From Sordaria brevicollis (lineage: Eukaryota; Ascomycota; Sordariomycetes; Sordariales; Sordariaceae), in the NCBI GenBank assembly GCA_033439795.1, contig JAUTDP010000002.1, positions 2,108,001 through 2,172,000 of the forward strand: 64,000 bases of DNA, written 5' to 3'. Under the pieces are notes generated by a model. It was not told the DNA's origin, did no database searches, and saw nothing but the letters and a program-made list of their open reading frames with translations. The translations under genes and the position numbers were made by a program. Positions 34,956 to 46,000 of the stretch are shown in pieces; position 1 is the first letter of the stretch; the number at the start of each line of letters is the position of its first letter.

Positions 34956-36256
34956 TACCGTATGCTATTTTGTACCTGCAAGCCTACACCACGTGCGTGC
35001 GTCTACCTACAATCTCGGCGGTACGTACCTATATACGTCTACATATCTTGACAGTCCTGTTTCAAAACTCTCAACGGAATCCATCTACCATCCTCTCCGC
35101 AACCCACAAGGTGCCGCCGCCACCACCACTTGGACATCCCACGGTCCAAAACCAAGGAAGGCTATAACAGACAATCACCATGCTTTGTTTCACCATTTCC
35201 CCATTTTCGCCTTTGCTAGGAATCGTCCTGCCTCCTGTTGTGTCTGCCTATTACCTGCTAGCTGTCCCGAGAGCAACTTGTCCTGGCCAGGCGGGCTCGG
35301 ACAAGAAGAAGGCCTCTTGTGTGCGTGCGTGGCCCGACCATGCCCTCTCGGATCATCGGGCTACGTGGTGAGTGTCTCAAACCATCCGACCGGATCTTCA
35401 TCTCCGACTGCCAATGCTTTTTGGCTTTGTATTTAAAGGTTCCCGCGAATGAGACAAAGTCAACAGGGTTTGGTTGAGGCCAGCGACTAGCCCGAAACAG
35501 AAGGAAGGAAGCCGTTGCGGCACCGATGTTGTGGCTGATCGGTGGGGGGAGTGCGGGGGGATGAGAGATCATCCGGTGACGCAACCAGAGTCAAGTCACT
35601 TCATTTCACCTCGTCAGTATAAGGTGTTTTTGACTTGGCCGTTGGCCTAGGTACAATGGCTGTCTTGTTCCATTGCTTGGAACCGCTAGACTTCTCCTGC
35701 TACGGCGTCAGGTCGATAACATCTCGGATATATCTTGTCCATGACGCCAAGTGGCCTTACGCTGTGCCAAATGGATGCTACCATACGTACACTGCTTGGG
35801 AAGAGATTTTGTGACGGCGGCATGTTGCTCTACGCGTACGCTGGAAGCAAGTAGCGTGTTGTGCCATTTTTGGTCCTTTTGGCTTTTCCTTTTGGCTTTT
35901 ACATCCAACACACGGTCTGTATCGGCTGCCCATTTGTTTCGACATTCTCTCCATACCCAATCCTCCCGTCCCCTCAAAAGGCTAAAGCGGATCCCCGGGC
36001 TTCTACGACATTGTTCCGTTTAGCACCAACGGCTACCTTACCCAGCACTCTGGATAGGGCGTGGGGTTGGCTTCTACAGTAACCGGTAACCAGTCAGTCT
36101 AAACGATGCTACCCCGACTCTCGTGCTCCGATCTGTAATCCCGCAGAAAGTCCCTGACTCTCTTCTGCGCCGTACAGTACCCGGCTGATCTGACGGGACC
36201 CGACTCGTGCACTCTCCACAGCGGCTACTTCCCGTAATCTTCCCGCACCGGCCCAG
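34956..36256. other. Intergenic, upstream of the MFS gene
   Basis: This sequence has normal composition. A weak candidate exon at 35,180-35,369 (hydrophobic start MLCFTISPF, stop codon inside a GTGAGT donor) cannot be connected to anything. I see no gene I can support. Confidence 0.4.
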
Positions 36257-38713
36257 ATGGTTTATGGGCCCGAAGCTGGGGAGATAGGTGGGGTTAACCG
36301 CTCCGGTTCCCCATATCCGGATGGCCCCGGACCCCGCGATCCCGCATCTAGCTCTGGTGCCTGCCTTGCCGGTGCTGATGCCGGTGCCGGTGTTGAGGGG
36401 GAGAAGGCAGAGGTCGCGACGGACAGACTGTCTCTGATCACCAATCTTGGCCACCGTGGCCCATCACTCGATCATGGTCAAGTGTCCCAAGGTACCTCCT
36501 TCACAATGTCTAGGAGTGCGGCAGCAGACACGGTTAGCGAAAGGACCCTCGAGTCAGCACCCCGGCAGCAGCTCACTGGCGCGAAAGCTGTTTCTTGGGG
36601 GGATCTACCCCGGAAAGACCAGCTTATTGTCATCACTCTCGCTAGATTGAGTGAGCCGCTGGTCCAGACCTCTCTTCAGGTAGGATATTCAACGCTGATC
36701 ACGCCCCTGTTCATCCGTTGCTAACTGTTGGCTACACAAAGTCCTACATGTTCTACCAGTTGAAATGGTTCAGCCCCGACCTTCCTGACTCAACCATTTC
36801 TAGCCAAGCGGGCATCCTTCAGTGAGTCTTTCCAACTCATACTTCAAGCGAATACACGGCAGCGACATGTAAGCGGTTTCCGTTGCTGACACGCCTGTTC
36901 CGAATCAGTGCCAGCTTCACGGCTGCTCAATTCCTAACAGCGATGCTGTGGGGGCGAGTTGCCGACTCCCCTCGGTGTGGCCGCAAAACTGTGCTCTTGA
37001 TTGGCCTCGGGGGTACAAGTGAGTTTTTGCCATCTACTTGATATCATGTTTTTATATCTTACCTCCGTGCTTCTGCTAAAGGGAATCTTTCATAGTGCTA
37101 TCATGCCTCGGCTTCGGCTTCTCAACATCGTTCTGGGAAGCCCTTCTCTTCAGGTCCCTGGGTGGAATCACGAACGGGAACATAGGCGTTCTGAGAACCA
37201 TGTGAGTAGGACATTACAGGCCCGCATGAGCCGCGGTGTTTCCTTTCCCACCAGTTGCGTTTTGTACTGACACAATTTGCTTTACAGGATTAGTGAAATC
37301 GTCAAAGAAAAGAAGTAAGTTTGGCCAGCCCAGTCAAAAAATCTGCCCTAAAGTCGCCGGTACCGCTTCTTCCTTGATTGTAACGATATTAATCGCCGCC
37401 ACAGATACCAGTCCAGGGCCTTTTTGCTACTTCCTATGACCTTCAACATCGGCATCATCATCGGTCCCATACTCGGTGGGCTTCTCTCTGACCCTGCGGG
37501 GACCTACCCCGACACATTTGGCAAAGTCGGCTTCTTTACACACTTCCCATATGCTGCCCCAAATATACTCTCGGCGGTGTTTCTTTTTTTTGCCATGGCC
37601 TCCGTCTGGCTCTTCCTAGAAGAGGTAACTTTTCTTTTTTTTTTTTTTTTTTTTTTTTTGGCTAGTCAAGCTGTTTCAAAGCCCCCAAGATTAATTTTTG
37701 TGACGCCATTTTTGCTAAAAGCATCTGTTCAGACACTAGACTCGCGGGAAATGGTGCGAGACAGGGGCCTGGAACTTGGACAGAAGCTTAAAATGTGCTT
37801 CTCACACAGAAATAAGGAAGCGTCTTATGCACCACTGGCATCGACAGATTCAAGTGCCGAGCTTGAGCTTAGTCCTATCGTAGAGGAAAACAAAACCTCG
37901 GGCAAGCAGACGGACAGTGATACTGGAAAGCAAAAGGGGGCTCGGAGGCGATATACCCAGCGGCTCCCATTTCGACGCATCTTCACGCGAAACGTCAGCT
38001 TCACACTTGTTGCCAACTTTCTAATGGCCTTTCACGTGGGGACCTTCAATTCCCTGTGGTTCGTTTTCCTTTCCACTCCGGTGTACGACCCATCCAAAGC
38101 CGCAGCATCTCAAAACGCTTTGGTGCAGAAGCTTCCTTTTATCTTTACCGGCGGCTTAGGCCTACAGCCCCGCGAGGTGGGTATGGCCATGGCAATTTTG
38201 GGTGTCATCGGGATCGGCCTTCAGCTCGGACTTTACCCCTGGCTTTCTGCACGGTTGGGTACAATCAGGAGCTGGCGCCTTTTCCTGGTGTTCTTCCCCT
38301 TCACGTACTTCCTAGTGCCATACCTGAGCTTGGTGCCGAGCTCTTCGCCGCCACCAAGCCCCAAAGACGGTATCGCAGTCTGGATGGCCATCGCCGGCGT
38401 GCTGGCCCTTCAGGTCGTGGGTCGCACGTTTGCGTTGCCAGCGCAAACTATCCTGGTCAATAACTGCACACCACATCCCAGTGTTCTAGGTACGGTGCAC
38501 GGCATCGGACAGAGCGTTAGCAGTTTCGCCAGAACTTTGGGACCAATGCTTTGTGGCTTCCTCTACGGACTTGGCTTGAATATGGGAGTTGTCGGTGTCG
38601 TGTGGTGGGGTTTAAGCGGTGTGGCCATATTTGGGTTTTTGGCCAGCTTGTTCGTCTGGGAGGGTGACGGTCATGAGATTTGGTTAGAGGGCGACGAAGA
38701 GAGCGACATCTAG
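36257..38713 (+). CDS. MFS transporter (YCR023C/ZIFL-like group)
   Basis: This should be a membrane transporter with about 12 segments moving a small solute by proton-coupled transport; the substrate is unknown. Exons are 36,257-36,679; 36,742-36,821; 36,909-37,018; 37,096-37,201; 37,288-37,314; 37,405-37,624; 37,733-38,713, and all junctions keep frame. A hydrophilic N-terminus of about 120 residues precedes DLPRKDQLIVITLARLSEP, the start of helix 1. MFS signature blocks are present: GRVADSPRCGRKTVLLIG between helices 2 and 3, FRSLGGITNGNIGVLRTM, and GPILGGLLSDP. A central hydrophilic loop (about 100 residues with KQTDSDTGKQK) splits the two six-helix halves, and a charged acidic tail ends EGDEESDI. 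The start is uncertain: the in-frame ATG at 36,506 (MSRSAAAD) is also possible. The last intron has a long T run and is a multiple of three. Confidence 0.85.
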
Positions 38714-38972
38714 TTTGCGAGTGTGCGACGTTGAAACTAGAGAATGGATTAGGAATCCTTCTAGATTGCAGATATCGCAGAGCATTATTGTAAATAGACC
38801 GATAAATGGCTGTATATAGGCAAAACAACTGTCAGTATTGTTCAATGAGTATATCTTTCCGTACAGTGGTTTTTCGTCTATAATCACTTCGAGAACAAGC
38901 CCCTGGCTGTTTACGGGCTCCACGTACGTGGAACTTTCTAAGGGTAACAAAAAGCGTGCGTAATCATCAAAA

Positions 38973-39046
38973 TCCTTCGTGGCGCAATTGGCTAGCGCGT
39001 CAGACTGTTAATCTGGAGGCTGTAAGTTCGATCCTTACCGAAGGAG
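38973..39046 (+). tRNA. tRNA-Asn (GTT)
   Basis: This 74-base cloverleaf has no intron. The acceptor stem TCCTTCG pairs with CGAAGGA, the D-stem is GCGC/GCGC, the anticodon stem TCAGA/TCTGG encloses loop CTGTTAA with anticodon GTT at 39,007-39,009, and the T-arm is GTAAG-TTCGATC-CTTAC with discriminator G. The A box (TGGCGCAATTGG) and B box (GTTCGATCC) are intact. It lies between the MFS gene and the ureidoglycolate lyase gene, outside the RIP blocks. Confidence 0.97.
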
Positions 39047-39048
39047 AG

Positions 39049-39058
39049 TTTTTTTTTT
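39049..39058 (+). terminator. Pol III terminator of tRNA-Asn
   Basis: A run of ten T residues begins three bases after the tRNA 3' end, the normal stop signal for RNA polymerase III. Confidence 0.85.
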
Positions 39059-39352
39059 TGACCTTTCATTTCATAGAAATGAGCTCTTTTTACACTACCT
39101 TCCTTGTCTTCACCTAGCACGCAGCTTTTTGTCGTATCTTGTGTTTTTTTCCAGTTCGGCAGCGTTGTTTAAACGGTTTGATCCTCTCGTGTTAATATTC
39201 TGGGATCCATTTCAGCTCGTCTCATACTTCCCAATTCGCAGCGTCATTAGTGCACGAGCCCAAACCCTTAGTGTATGGTGACTTGGTTTCTTTTAGTGCC
39301 TATTTACCTCTATTACCCAATACCCAAACCTAACCAACCATTCAACATCGCC

Positions 39353-39475
39353 TTATCGGTTCCGGTTGCATATGCACATAACTGTGCTCTTCTTGCACCT
39401 CTAGACAACTTTTTATTTTTATTTTTAAATAGACTCACAGGACTACAGTCTCGACGCGTTCAGACGAGATTATCT
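39353..39475. promoter_or_regulatory. Two GATA-factor sites (HGATAR) upstream of ureidoglycolate lyase
   Basis: The complement of 39,353-39,358 reads CGATAA and that of 39,470-39,475 reads AGATAA. They lie 252 and 135 bases before the ATG at 39,610. Nitrogen-regulatory GATA factors (NIT2/AreA) control allantoin catabolism in filamentous fungi through HGATAR sites, so the placement makes sense. Six-base matches are common by chance. Confidence 0.35.
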
Positions 39476-39609
39476 CGCCTTGCTTCGTGCTCCGTGTCCG
39501 CACCGTCATTTTTCCTTCTTTCATGAAACAAGGGCAACCTAAACACGAGGGCCGCTAAACAACGTTCTCATAGCAACAGTAAGGGGTGCAGGCTCCGAAC
39601 GACCAAGCA

Positions 39610-40380
39610 ATGGCTACCCCCGTCAAGATCACGCTAAACGGGCTGGACATGGTGGTTGATGCAGTACCGCTTGAACTGGAGGCGTTCAAACGGTTTGGCG
39701 ATGTGGTTGCGAATCCGCGACCGGACCTCCACCCTGCCATGGCCGCAAAGGCCAACGACACAGCAGGCATGCCTTTCGACGCCATTGTCGCCAACCAGGG
39801 GACGGCAATCAAGTACCAGCACGTGTCCCGGATGGAAAACCTCTACGACCAGGCACCCAGCGGCCGAACCGGGGTGGCCGTCTCCAACATGTTTGTGTGT
39901 GCGTCACGGTCTCTCGGTCGGCAGGTCGAAGCCGGAAAGGAGCGTGAGGTCTTCCCGGTCACGGTCCTCGAGCGGCATCCGTTCACCAGTCAAACATTTG
40001 TCCCGCTCCGCGCCGATCCGCAAAGCCGATACTTGGTCGTTGTTGCGCCCAGCCTGCCGCCAAGTGTCGGAGACCAACAGCTACCCGTTCCGTCCTCTCG
40101 GCCTCCCGGGACGGTGGCCAACCGAGAGTTGCCCGGTCGAGGGCTGCCTGACCTGAAGGGCCTGCGTGCTTTTATTGCCACTACGGACCAGGCTGTAACC
40201 TACGGCGCAGGCACGTGGCACTCGCCGATGGTGGCCCTTGGCCCTGCCGACAAAGCGATTGATTTCCTTGTCTTCCAGTTCGCCAACGAGGTTGCCTTGG
40301 AAGACTGTCAGGAGGTTTACTATGGTCCGTCAACTGTCATGGTCAGCCTTCAGCCCCCTTTGAGAGCGAGTAAGCTGTGA
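39610..40380 (+). CDS. DAL3: Ureidoglycolate lyase (ureidoglycolate hydrolase family)
   Basis: The enzyme splits ureidoglycolate to glyoxylate and urea, a late step of allantoin and purine breakdown for nitrogen supply. The single exon gives 256 residues with start ATPVKITLNG. Family marks are VANQGTAIKYQHV (about 60-75), VLERHPFTSQTFVPL (about 119-133), YLVVVAPSLP, LRAFIATTDQAVTYGAGTWH and the end block VFQFANEVALEDCQEVYY. The GTWH segment with its His belongs to the cupin-like active site. I chose ATG 39,610; the open frame extends about eight codons upstream without an ATG. GATA-type sites upstream fit nitrogen control. Length is normal for fungal members. Confidence 0.92.
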   Translation: MATPVKITLNGLDMVVDAVPLELEAFKRFGDVVANPRPDLHPAMAAKANDTAGMPFDAIVANQGTAIKYQHVSRMENLYDQAPSGRTGVAVSNMFVCASRSLGRQVEAGKEREVFPVTVLERHPFTSQTFVPLRADPQSRYLVVVAPSLPPSVGDQQLPVPSSRPPGTVANRELPGRGLPDLKGLRAFIATTDQAVTYGAGTWHSPMVALGPADKAIDFLVFQFANEVALEDCQEVYYGPSTVMVSLQPPLRASKL

Positions 40381-40916
40381 TTGAAGGAAGGGCACCTTTG
40401 CTGTTAGGAACACAGTTGGTCGGTTACCTCGATGGTTACATATGACCATGGTGCGATTACCGGGAACGGCATGTTTCATTTGAGCTACTGTCTGGGTTTT
40501 GGTGATTGATGGCGTTGATGGCGGTTGACGACCACTACCTACCTGCCTTGAGCACAAGTTGTAGATAGTCGGAGGAATTTCCTACCTATGAATTGCCCTA
40601 GATTGTTGGGGCAGTAGTAAGTCTACATGTAGTATGTGTCAGTGTTTGCGGAAGGTACACGTTGGCGTAGTGTTGATTACAGCAACTGAATGGAAGCCTT
40701 ACTGGAATGGAAGGGTTTGTGAAAACGGAGAGCTACCTCTAAAGATAAATCACAAAAATCCTGGAAGGAGCGGTCCAATAGCGTTGGGCGTTTGTCACAT
40801 GTACCTTACTTGAATTGCCCTCATAAGTAGGTAATCGAATCAGCCCATACTATCGCTTACTACTATCCAAAGTGCTACCGTGGCGCAATTCTCAACACCG
40901 TCTTTGCAAACGCAAC
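40381..40916. other. Intergenic
   Basis: This 536-bp spacer lies between two plus-strand genes and carries the 3' region of the lyase gene and the promoter of the phosphodiesterase gene. Nothing else is recognised. Confidence 0.5.
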
Positions 40917-42017
40917 ATGAAGTCTGTGATGGAATCAGTCGACACACGAAACAAGCTGGAGGACCTTTCTGAGGTCAATATAATACCTGGAGAGAATCCA
41001 TACGATGCCCTGATACAAAGCTGCAATAACCATGTCGTGGGTGTCCTGATCGATGCTCTCCTCCACCATAGCTACTTGAGAGTGAATGTCTACTCACCAT
41101 TCTATTCCTTCACGTTTAGGCCGAGATTCAATCATTGTATGCTACCCATCGACTGACGCGGAACCTGCAACAGCAACGGAAGTTCTTGTCAGCCGACTTC
41201 TCTGAACTCATAATCGACCCCGTTTTGCTTCGGCTCGAGAGGCCATCAGTTGAGCCTGGATTCCGAGACCCACGACACTGTCTTGTCTTCTGGGCAAGAC
41301 CACCGGAGCACATTTTGAAATTGGCTTCCCATGTGCAGTCCCTCCTCCAGAAGGCAGCCCCCAGTGCGTTAAGCCACACTCTCCGTTGCTTGCTTGCTTG
41401 CTTGCTTGCTTGCCCCGGGCCAGTGCGTGTGATGGAAATGACTGATTGTGTGCGACAACATAGATCTATGGCTCATGCCCACTCACCGCATGCACATGAC
41501 GACGCTCGAGCTGGCGCATTCGCGGACGTCGGATGAGATTGCCGGCCTGGTGTCGGCGATACGGCCGGCAATACCGTCGTTGGCAAACCTAACATTTACG
41601 CATCGGGCCCGGTTGGTGAGGCCCATGGTATCCTATGACCTCTCTGCCACGGCGCTGTCGTTCGTCCCGGCAGCTGGGGAGGATGACGGGTACACGTACC
41701 ACCACCTTCGGCGGGACCTGTTTGAGGCAGTGAAGAAGACTGGGGTGGAAATCGGGTCTCGGTACGTGGTTCCTAGCGCCCACATCACGCTCGGGCGATA
41801 CCTCGACCAAGACGACCACGCAACGGCTCCGGTCCGGCAGAAGTGGATTCAAGCAATTGAGGAAGTAAACAAATGGCTGGAGACTGAGGTATGGGACTCT
41901 GTGGACGGTGAGTTTAATGGAGAGTGGGTTGTCGGGCAGGAGCGAGGGCTTGAAGTGCGAGAGGGGACGCTATGGTATGGAGGTGGTCGCACGCTCATGG
42001 TGGGCGAGGGGTTTTGA
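40917..42017 (+). CDS. 2H phosphoesterase (RNA ligase/cyclic phosphodiesterase-like)
   Basis: The two HxT motifs of the 2H superfamily are visible: HMTTLEL in PTHRMHMTTLELAHSR and HITLGRY in VVPSAHITLGRY. Members open 2',3'-cyclic phosphates or related bonds in RNA or nucleotides. The exact substrate of this fungal group is unknown. Proposed exons are 40,917-41,033; 41,120-41,363; 41,464-42,017. The second junction is firm (AAP|NLWLMPTHR). The first is weaker: the acceptor TTTAG at 41,119 is good and joins to EIQSLYATHR, but the donor GTCGTG at 41,034 is poor. Before the motifs comes a conserved stretch, PSVEPGFRDPRHCLVFWARP. The second intron contains a TTGC repeat. About 304 residues. Confidence 0.78.
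41385..41413 (+). repeat. (TTGC)n microsatellite inside an intron
   Basis: About seven copies of TTGC lie within intron 2 of the 2H phosphoesterase gene, between the donor at 41,364 and the branch region. Confidence 0.85.
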
Positions 42018-42852
42018 TTTGGGAGTGATGAAAATGATTTATTTGTCTCCGTCTTTCGAGTACTATATGCCACGCATGTTTGGCTGTTGGTGGTCGAGAT
42101 GAAATGGCTACCTCTACATAGGTAGCCATACATGGTCCACAGTGAACTAACAAATTCGTGCTTTTATGCTGGTGTTTCTTGGGTGCCTCTGCTATTCACC
42201 GGGCCGTTATGAAACGTCACCGAGGCGTTGTCTTTGTTAATACAGTTGAATGGATGCCGAAACAATCGAAACAGCTCAGTCTGACAATGCAGCTAGCACG
42301 GGATCAGATTAAGTACAGGTATCGCTTCGAATCTGAACTCGATGCTCCATGTACTCCTTGAATAGTTCGATTGCTGTTATGAGAGTCTTGAGTGGTTGGC
42401 GTTCAGGTTGCTAAAACTCGTCCCCGTTACAACCTAACTGCCCTGCCTCTTGGCTACCTCGCCTACCTGCCCCTGGGCTGCCAAACAACCGACCCTGCCC
42501 CGCCCCTACCCCTAACCCCCTGAAGCTTCAGCGCCTGACCACTGACCACCTCCACGGGCAGTGACAACGGGACTTGCCGCCGACGTCGCTGTCGACATCA
42601 CTACCTCTACCTCTACCTCTTCTACCACACGATCACCACCAACTAAAAAAGTCCCGATCTCGAGGGGCCGGACCTGAACAGTGTTGTGGAGCAGCAAGAC
42701 TAAACCGCCCCGGCCCCGTTGTCCTAATTCAGATGGTTGCGCCGTCGTACTTACCCTTCTTTCTTTGACCATTGTGTAGGTGGGTAGAGGTGCCTTCAGG
42801 TTAGTGTAGAGTAGGTTCACTGCCGTTCACTCGCACCCCACGCGACGCACAC
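42018..42852. other. Intergenic, promoter of the RasGAP gene
   Basis: This 835-bp spacer has C- and CCT-rich stretches at 42,430-42,530, as often seen before fungal start sites. No gene is recognised. Confidence 0.5.
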
Positions 42853-42993
42853 ATGCACATGTTTCCTGGCCGGGACTTGTTTGTGGGAACGACAGTTGCG
42901 GCAGCATCAATGGAAGGGAGGCCGGCACCGTTTGGGGCATTGGGAAATGGCACCGGCACAAGTGGTGGAGGTGGGAGTGCTGCAGTCGGCGGC

Positions 42994-43031
<38 letters not shown>

Positions 43032-46000
43032 TGCTAGAGGCAGTAGGCGTCCTGGTGGCGGTAGAGGTAGTGGTGACGGTGTAGTACCTCTACCTCTACC
43101 TCTACCAGTAGGGAGCCAACCAGGGGCAGGTGGTGGTGATGGTGCCGGCCTTCTACAAGGACAGGACCGTGACCGCGACCGTGGCCGTACCACCGCCGCT
43201 AGCAGCCATGATCGCACCTCCGTCCCCGCCCCCGTCTCCGCCCCCGCCCCTGCGGACGCTTCAGCAACCTCCCGTGACGGCGGAGTCACCGCGCCGCTTT
43301 CGGTACCTGACCGCTCCCCGGTCCAAAACACTGCTCAGGACACGGCCACCATCACGGTCTCGGTCTCGGCCACGGTGAAGGCCACGGCCCTCGTTCCCCT
43401 TGCTGTCGAGTCCTTCTCCTACTCCTCCTCTCCTTTACCTGCCTTGGCCAACATGCCAGCTGGCTGCCCCCCCTCACTCTCACTTTCATCTTTACACTCA
43501 AACTCACACTCACCCTCACCTTCACCCAAGTCTACAGCTACTACAGCTACAGCTACAGCTACACCGGCATCCGCATCCACATCCACCGCCAACGGCAGCG
43601 GCAGCGGGAGCGGTAATGGTAACCTCCGCCCCGCCGCCCGCCCTGCCGCCATCACCACCATCAGAGCCGTTACACCGGAGCCCGCCGAGGTTACGTTCGA
43701 CATGTCGGCACAAAGCACCAATGCGGACGCCGCACCAGCCCTGCCACACCGGCCCAGCACATTAACCTCCATCTCGCCCGAGACTTCGCCTCGGTCCACC
43801 CCTGGTGTGACCGGCACTACTATGGTGGCCACAACGACGCCCGCACCCGTCCCGGCCAGCAACTCATCTGACAAACCCTCTGGAAATCCATCTAGCAGTG
43901 CATCATCTGCTCCCGTCACTGCAGGTATCTCCAGCCTCCCCACGCGACGCCAGGGCATGGTTTTCGGCGAATGTCTGGCCGGATCTCTTGACAGCACCTC
44001 GTCAAGTCCGCCATCACGGCCGTCCTTGTCAAGTTTCCGGCCCAGGACCCATACCTTGGACAGTGCTTTCCGGCAGCAACTAGTCATTGAGAACCGTCAT
44101 CGCGTCGGCTCAGTCTCATCGTCCGGCTCCGTGGCCGTCGTCGATGACACGAGGCCTCTCATCCAACCGCACTTCAACTCGTATGGGCCGCCAGACACTC
44201 ATCACATAGCCGCTGCGTCTGGCCACAAGGAGAGAAAGTCGTCCACAACGAGGACTCGACTTAGCAAGAAATCTTCCACCTCTCAATCGTCCTCTCCTTT
44301 CTCGTCGCCGCAGCCTTCGGTTGATTCATTGCCGTTGCCCGTCCCTACCCGAGATGCCAACAAGGTCTTGCTGTTGATGAAGAACCTGTGCGGCAGGATG
44401 CGTGGTGAGGCTCAGTATTTGAAGGACATTGGAGGCCCGTGGCACGGCGGTACGTGCTACATAGACGAGGACAGGGGGAGCTTAGTGAGCGACTCCGGGG
44501 AGGGCGGCTCCTCTTCTCACTCCACCCTCATATCGGATCTTCGTGGGTGCCGTGTACTCCCGCTCAATCGGATAGAGAGAGGGGGCCGGCCGTCGCTGGA
44601 GATCACCAGCCCGCATCTGAATCTTAGCATCATATTACGCCCCTCCGCGGCCGAAGAGTATGATCTGTGGCTGGCTGCTCTGCTGTGTTGGCAGCAGCTG
44701 CGGCCTTCCGGGGCCAAGAACACCATCACAAGATCAGGGAGCAGCGTTGCTCTGCCGCCGCTCAGGAGTGAGATGCAGCGTCGGGCCTCCTCTTCCGGTC
44801 TGCGGGAGGCCACCGTCATCAAGGTGGGTAGAGTCATGCTCTGGGACAAAGGCCTCGCCTCATCCCCACGCGCCATTGTCAAACGTCCCTCGGCGCGAGA
44901 CTTGCGGATACCGCACATGGCTTGGAAACGTGTTTCATGCATACTATCCGACAACGGCGAACTCAAGCTCATGACGGAGCACGATGTCTCGCTTCTAGCC
45001 ATGATTGAGCTGTCTCACCTGTCCAGATCAGCTATCCAGCAGCTCGACAGGACGGTGCTCAACGAAAATTACTGTATAGGCATCTTCCCCATCTACTCAC
45101 CTACCTCCACCCAACTGTCCATCTTACGTCCAGTGTACATCTCACTAGAGTCAAGGGTAATCTTTGAGGCTTGGTTCGCCCTTCTTAGAGCATTTGCGGT
45201 GCCTGACATATACGGGCTCGATCCATCAAGCCGAGGGCGCGTGTACGAGGTGACCAACCTCAACGCGGCGCCCAAAGGAGAAACATTCAGAATCGAAAAG
45301 ACAATCAAAGTCAGAGTCACCGAGGCACGGCTACGCAATCGAGCGCATCCTCAGGAGGCGAACCTGATGGAACGCCAGGGTAAGCACGTTGCAGAGTTGG
45401 ACCCGGTTGTCGGTAATTACTTCGCCGAAGTCATACTGGACGGTGAAGTTCGGGGCCGGACCTCCACTAAACCCAACACCAAGAACCCTTTTTGGCGGGA
45501 AGATTGCGAATTTACCGATCTCCCACCATCCTTGCCTTACCTCTCCGTGGTTCTGAAACGGCTCGTGGGCAACACTGAAAGTTTTAGCCACCAGCTTCAG
45601 GCCACCCTCGGCTTGCCCAAAGCCGGCCACCTCAGTGAGGTGTTGTGCGGTGCTGTTGACATCCCTTTGCACCTGCTGGAACGTGGAAAAGATCACGAGC
45701 AGTGGCTCCAGGTGTATGACGGACGACAGCAGTCGATCGGAACGATGCTCCTCAAGGTGTATCATGAGGAAATCGTCGTTTTGCACTCCAAAGAATACCA
45801 GCCGCTCTCGGAACTGTTGCACCGTTTTGGGTCGGGGCTGACGACACAGGTGGCCGAGGTGATGCCGGGCAACCTACGGAAGCTCGCAGAAATATTCCTC
45901 AACATATTTCAGGTCTCTGGAAAGGCAACAGAGTGGTTGGTGACTCTGGTAGAGGAAGAGATTGACGCGATTGGAAACCTAACTGCCAACAAGCAACCCC

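Noticed and set aside
35180..35371. Possible secreted peptide gene
   Set aside because: Only a hydrophobic start and a donor-like end support it. No second exon or family was found, so it is mentioned but not called.
37424..38713. 429-codon ORF as a complete MFS gene
   Set aside because: It begins within exon 6 and reads through an intron with proper splice sites. Upstream exons supply helices 1-5.
43419..44087. Minus-strand ORF of 222 codons within the RasGAP gene
   Set aside because: Antisense shadow of the Ser/Thr/Pro repeat region. Simple repeats stay open in several frames.
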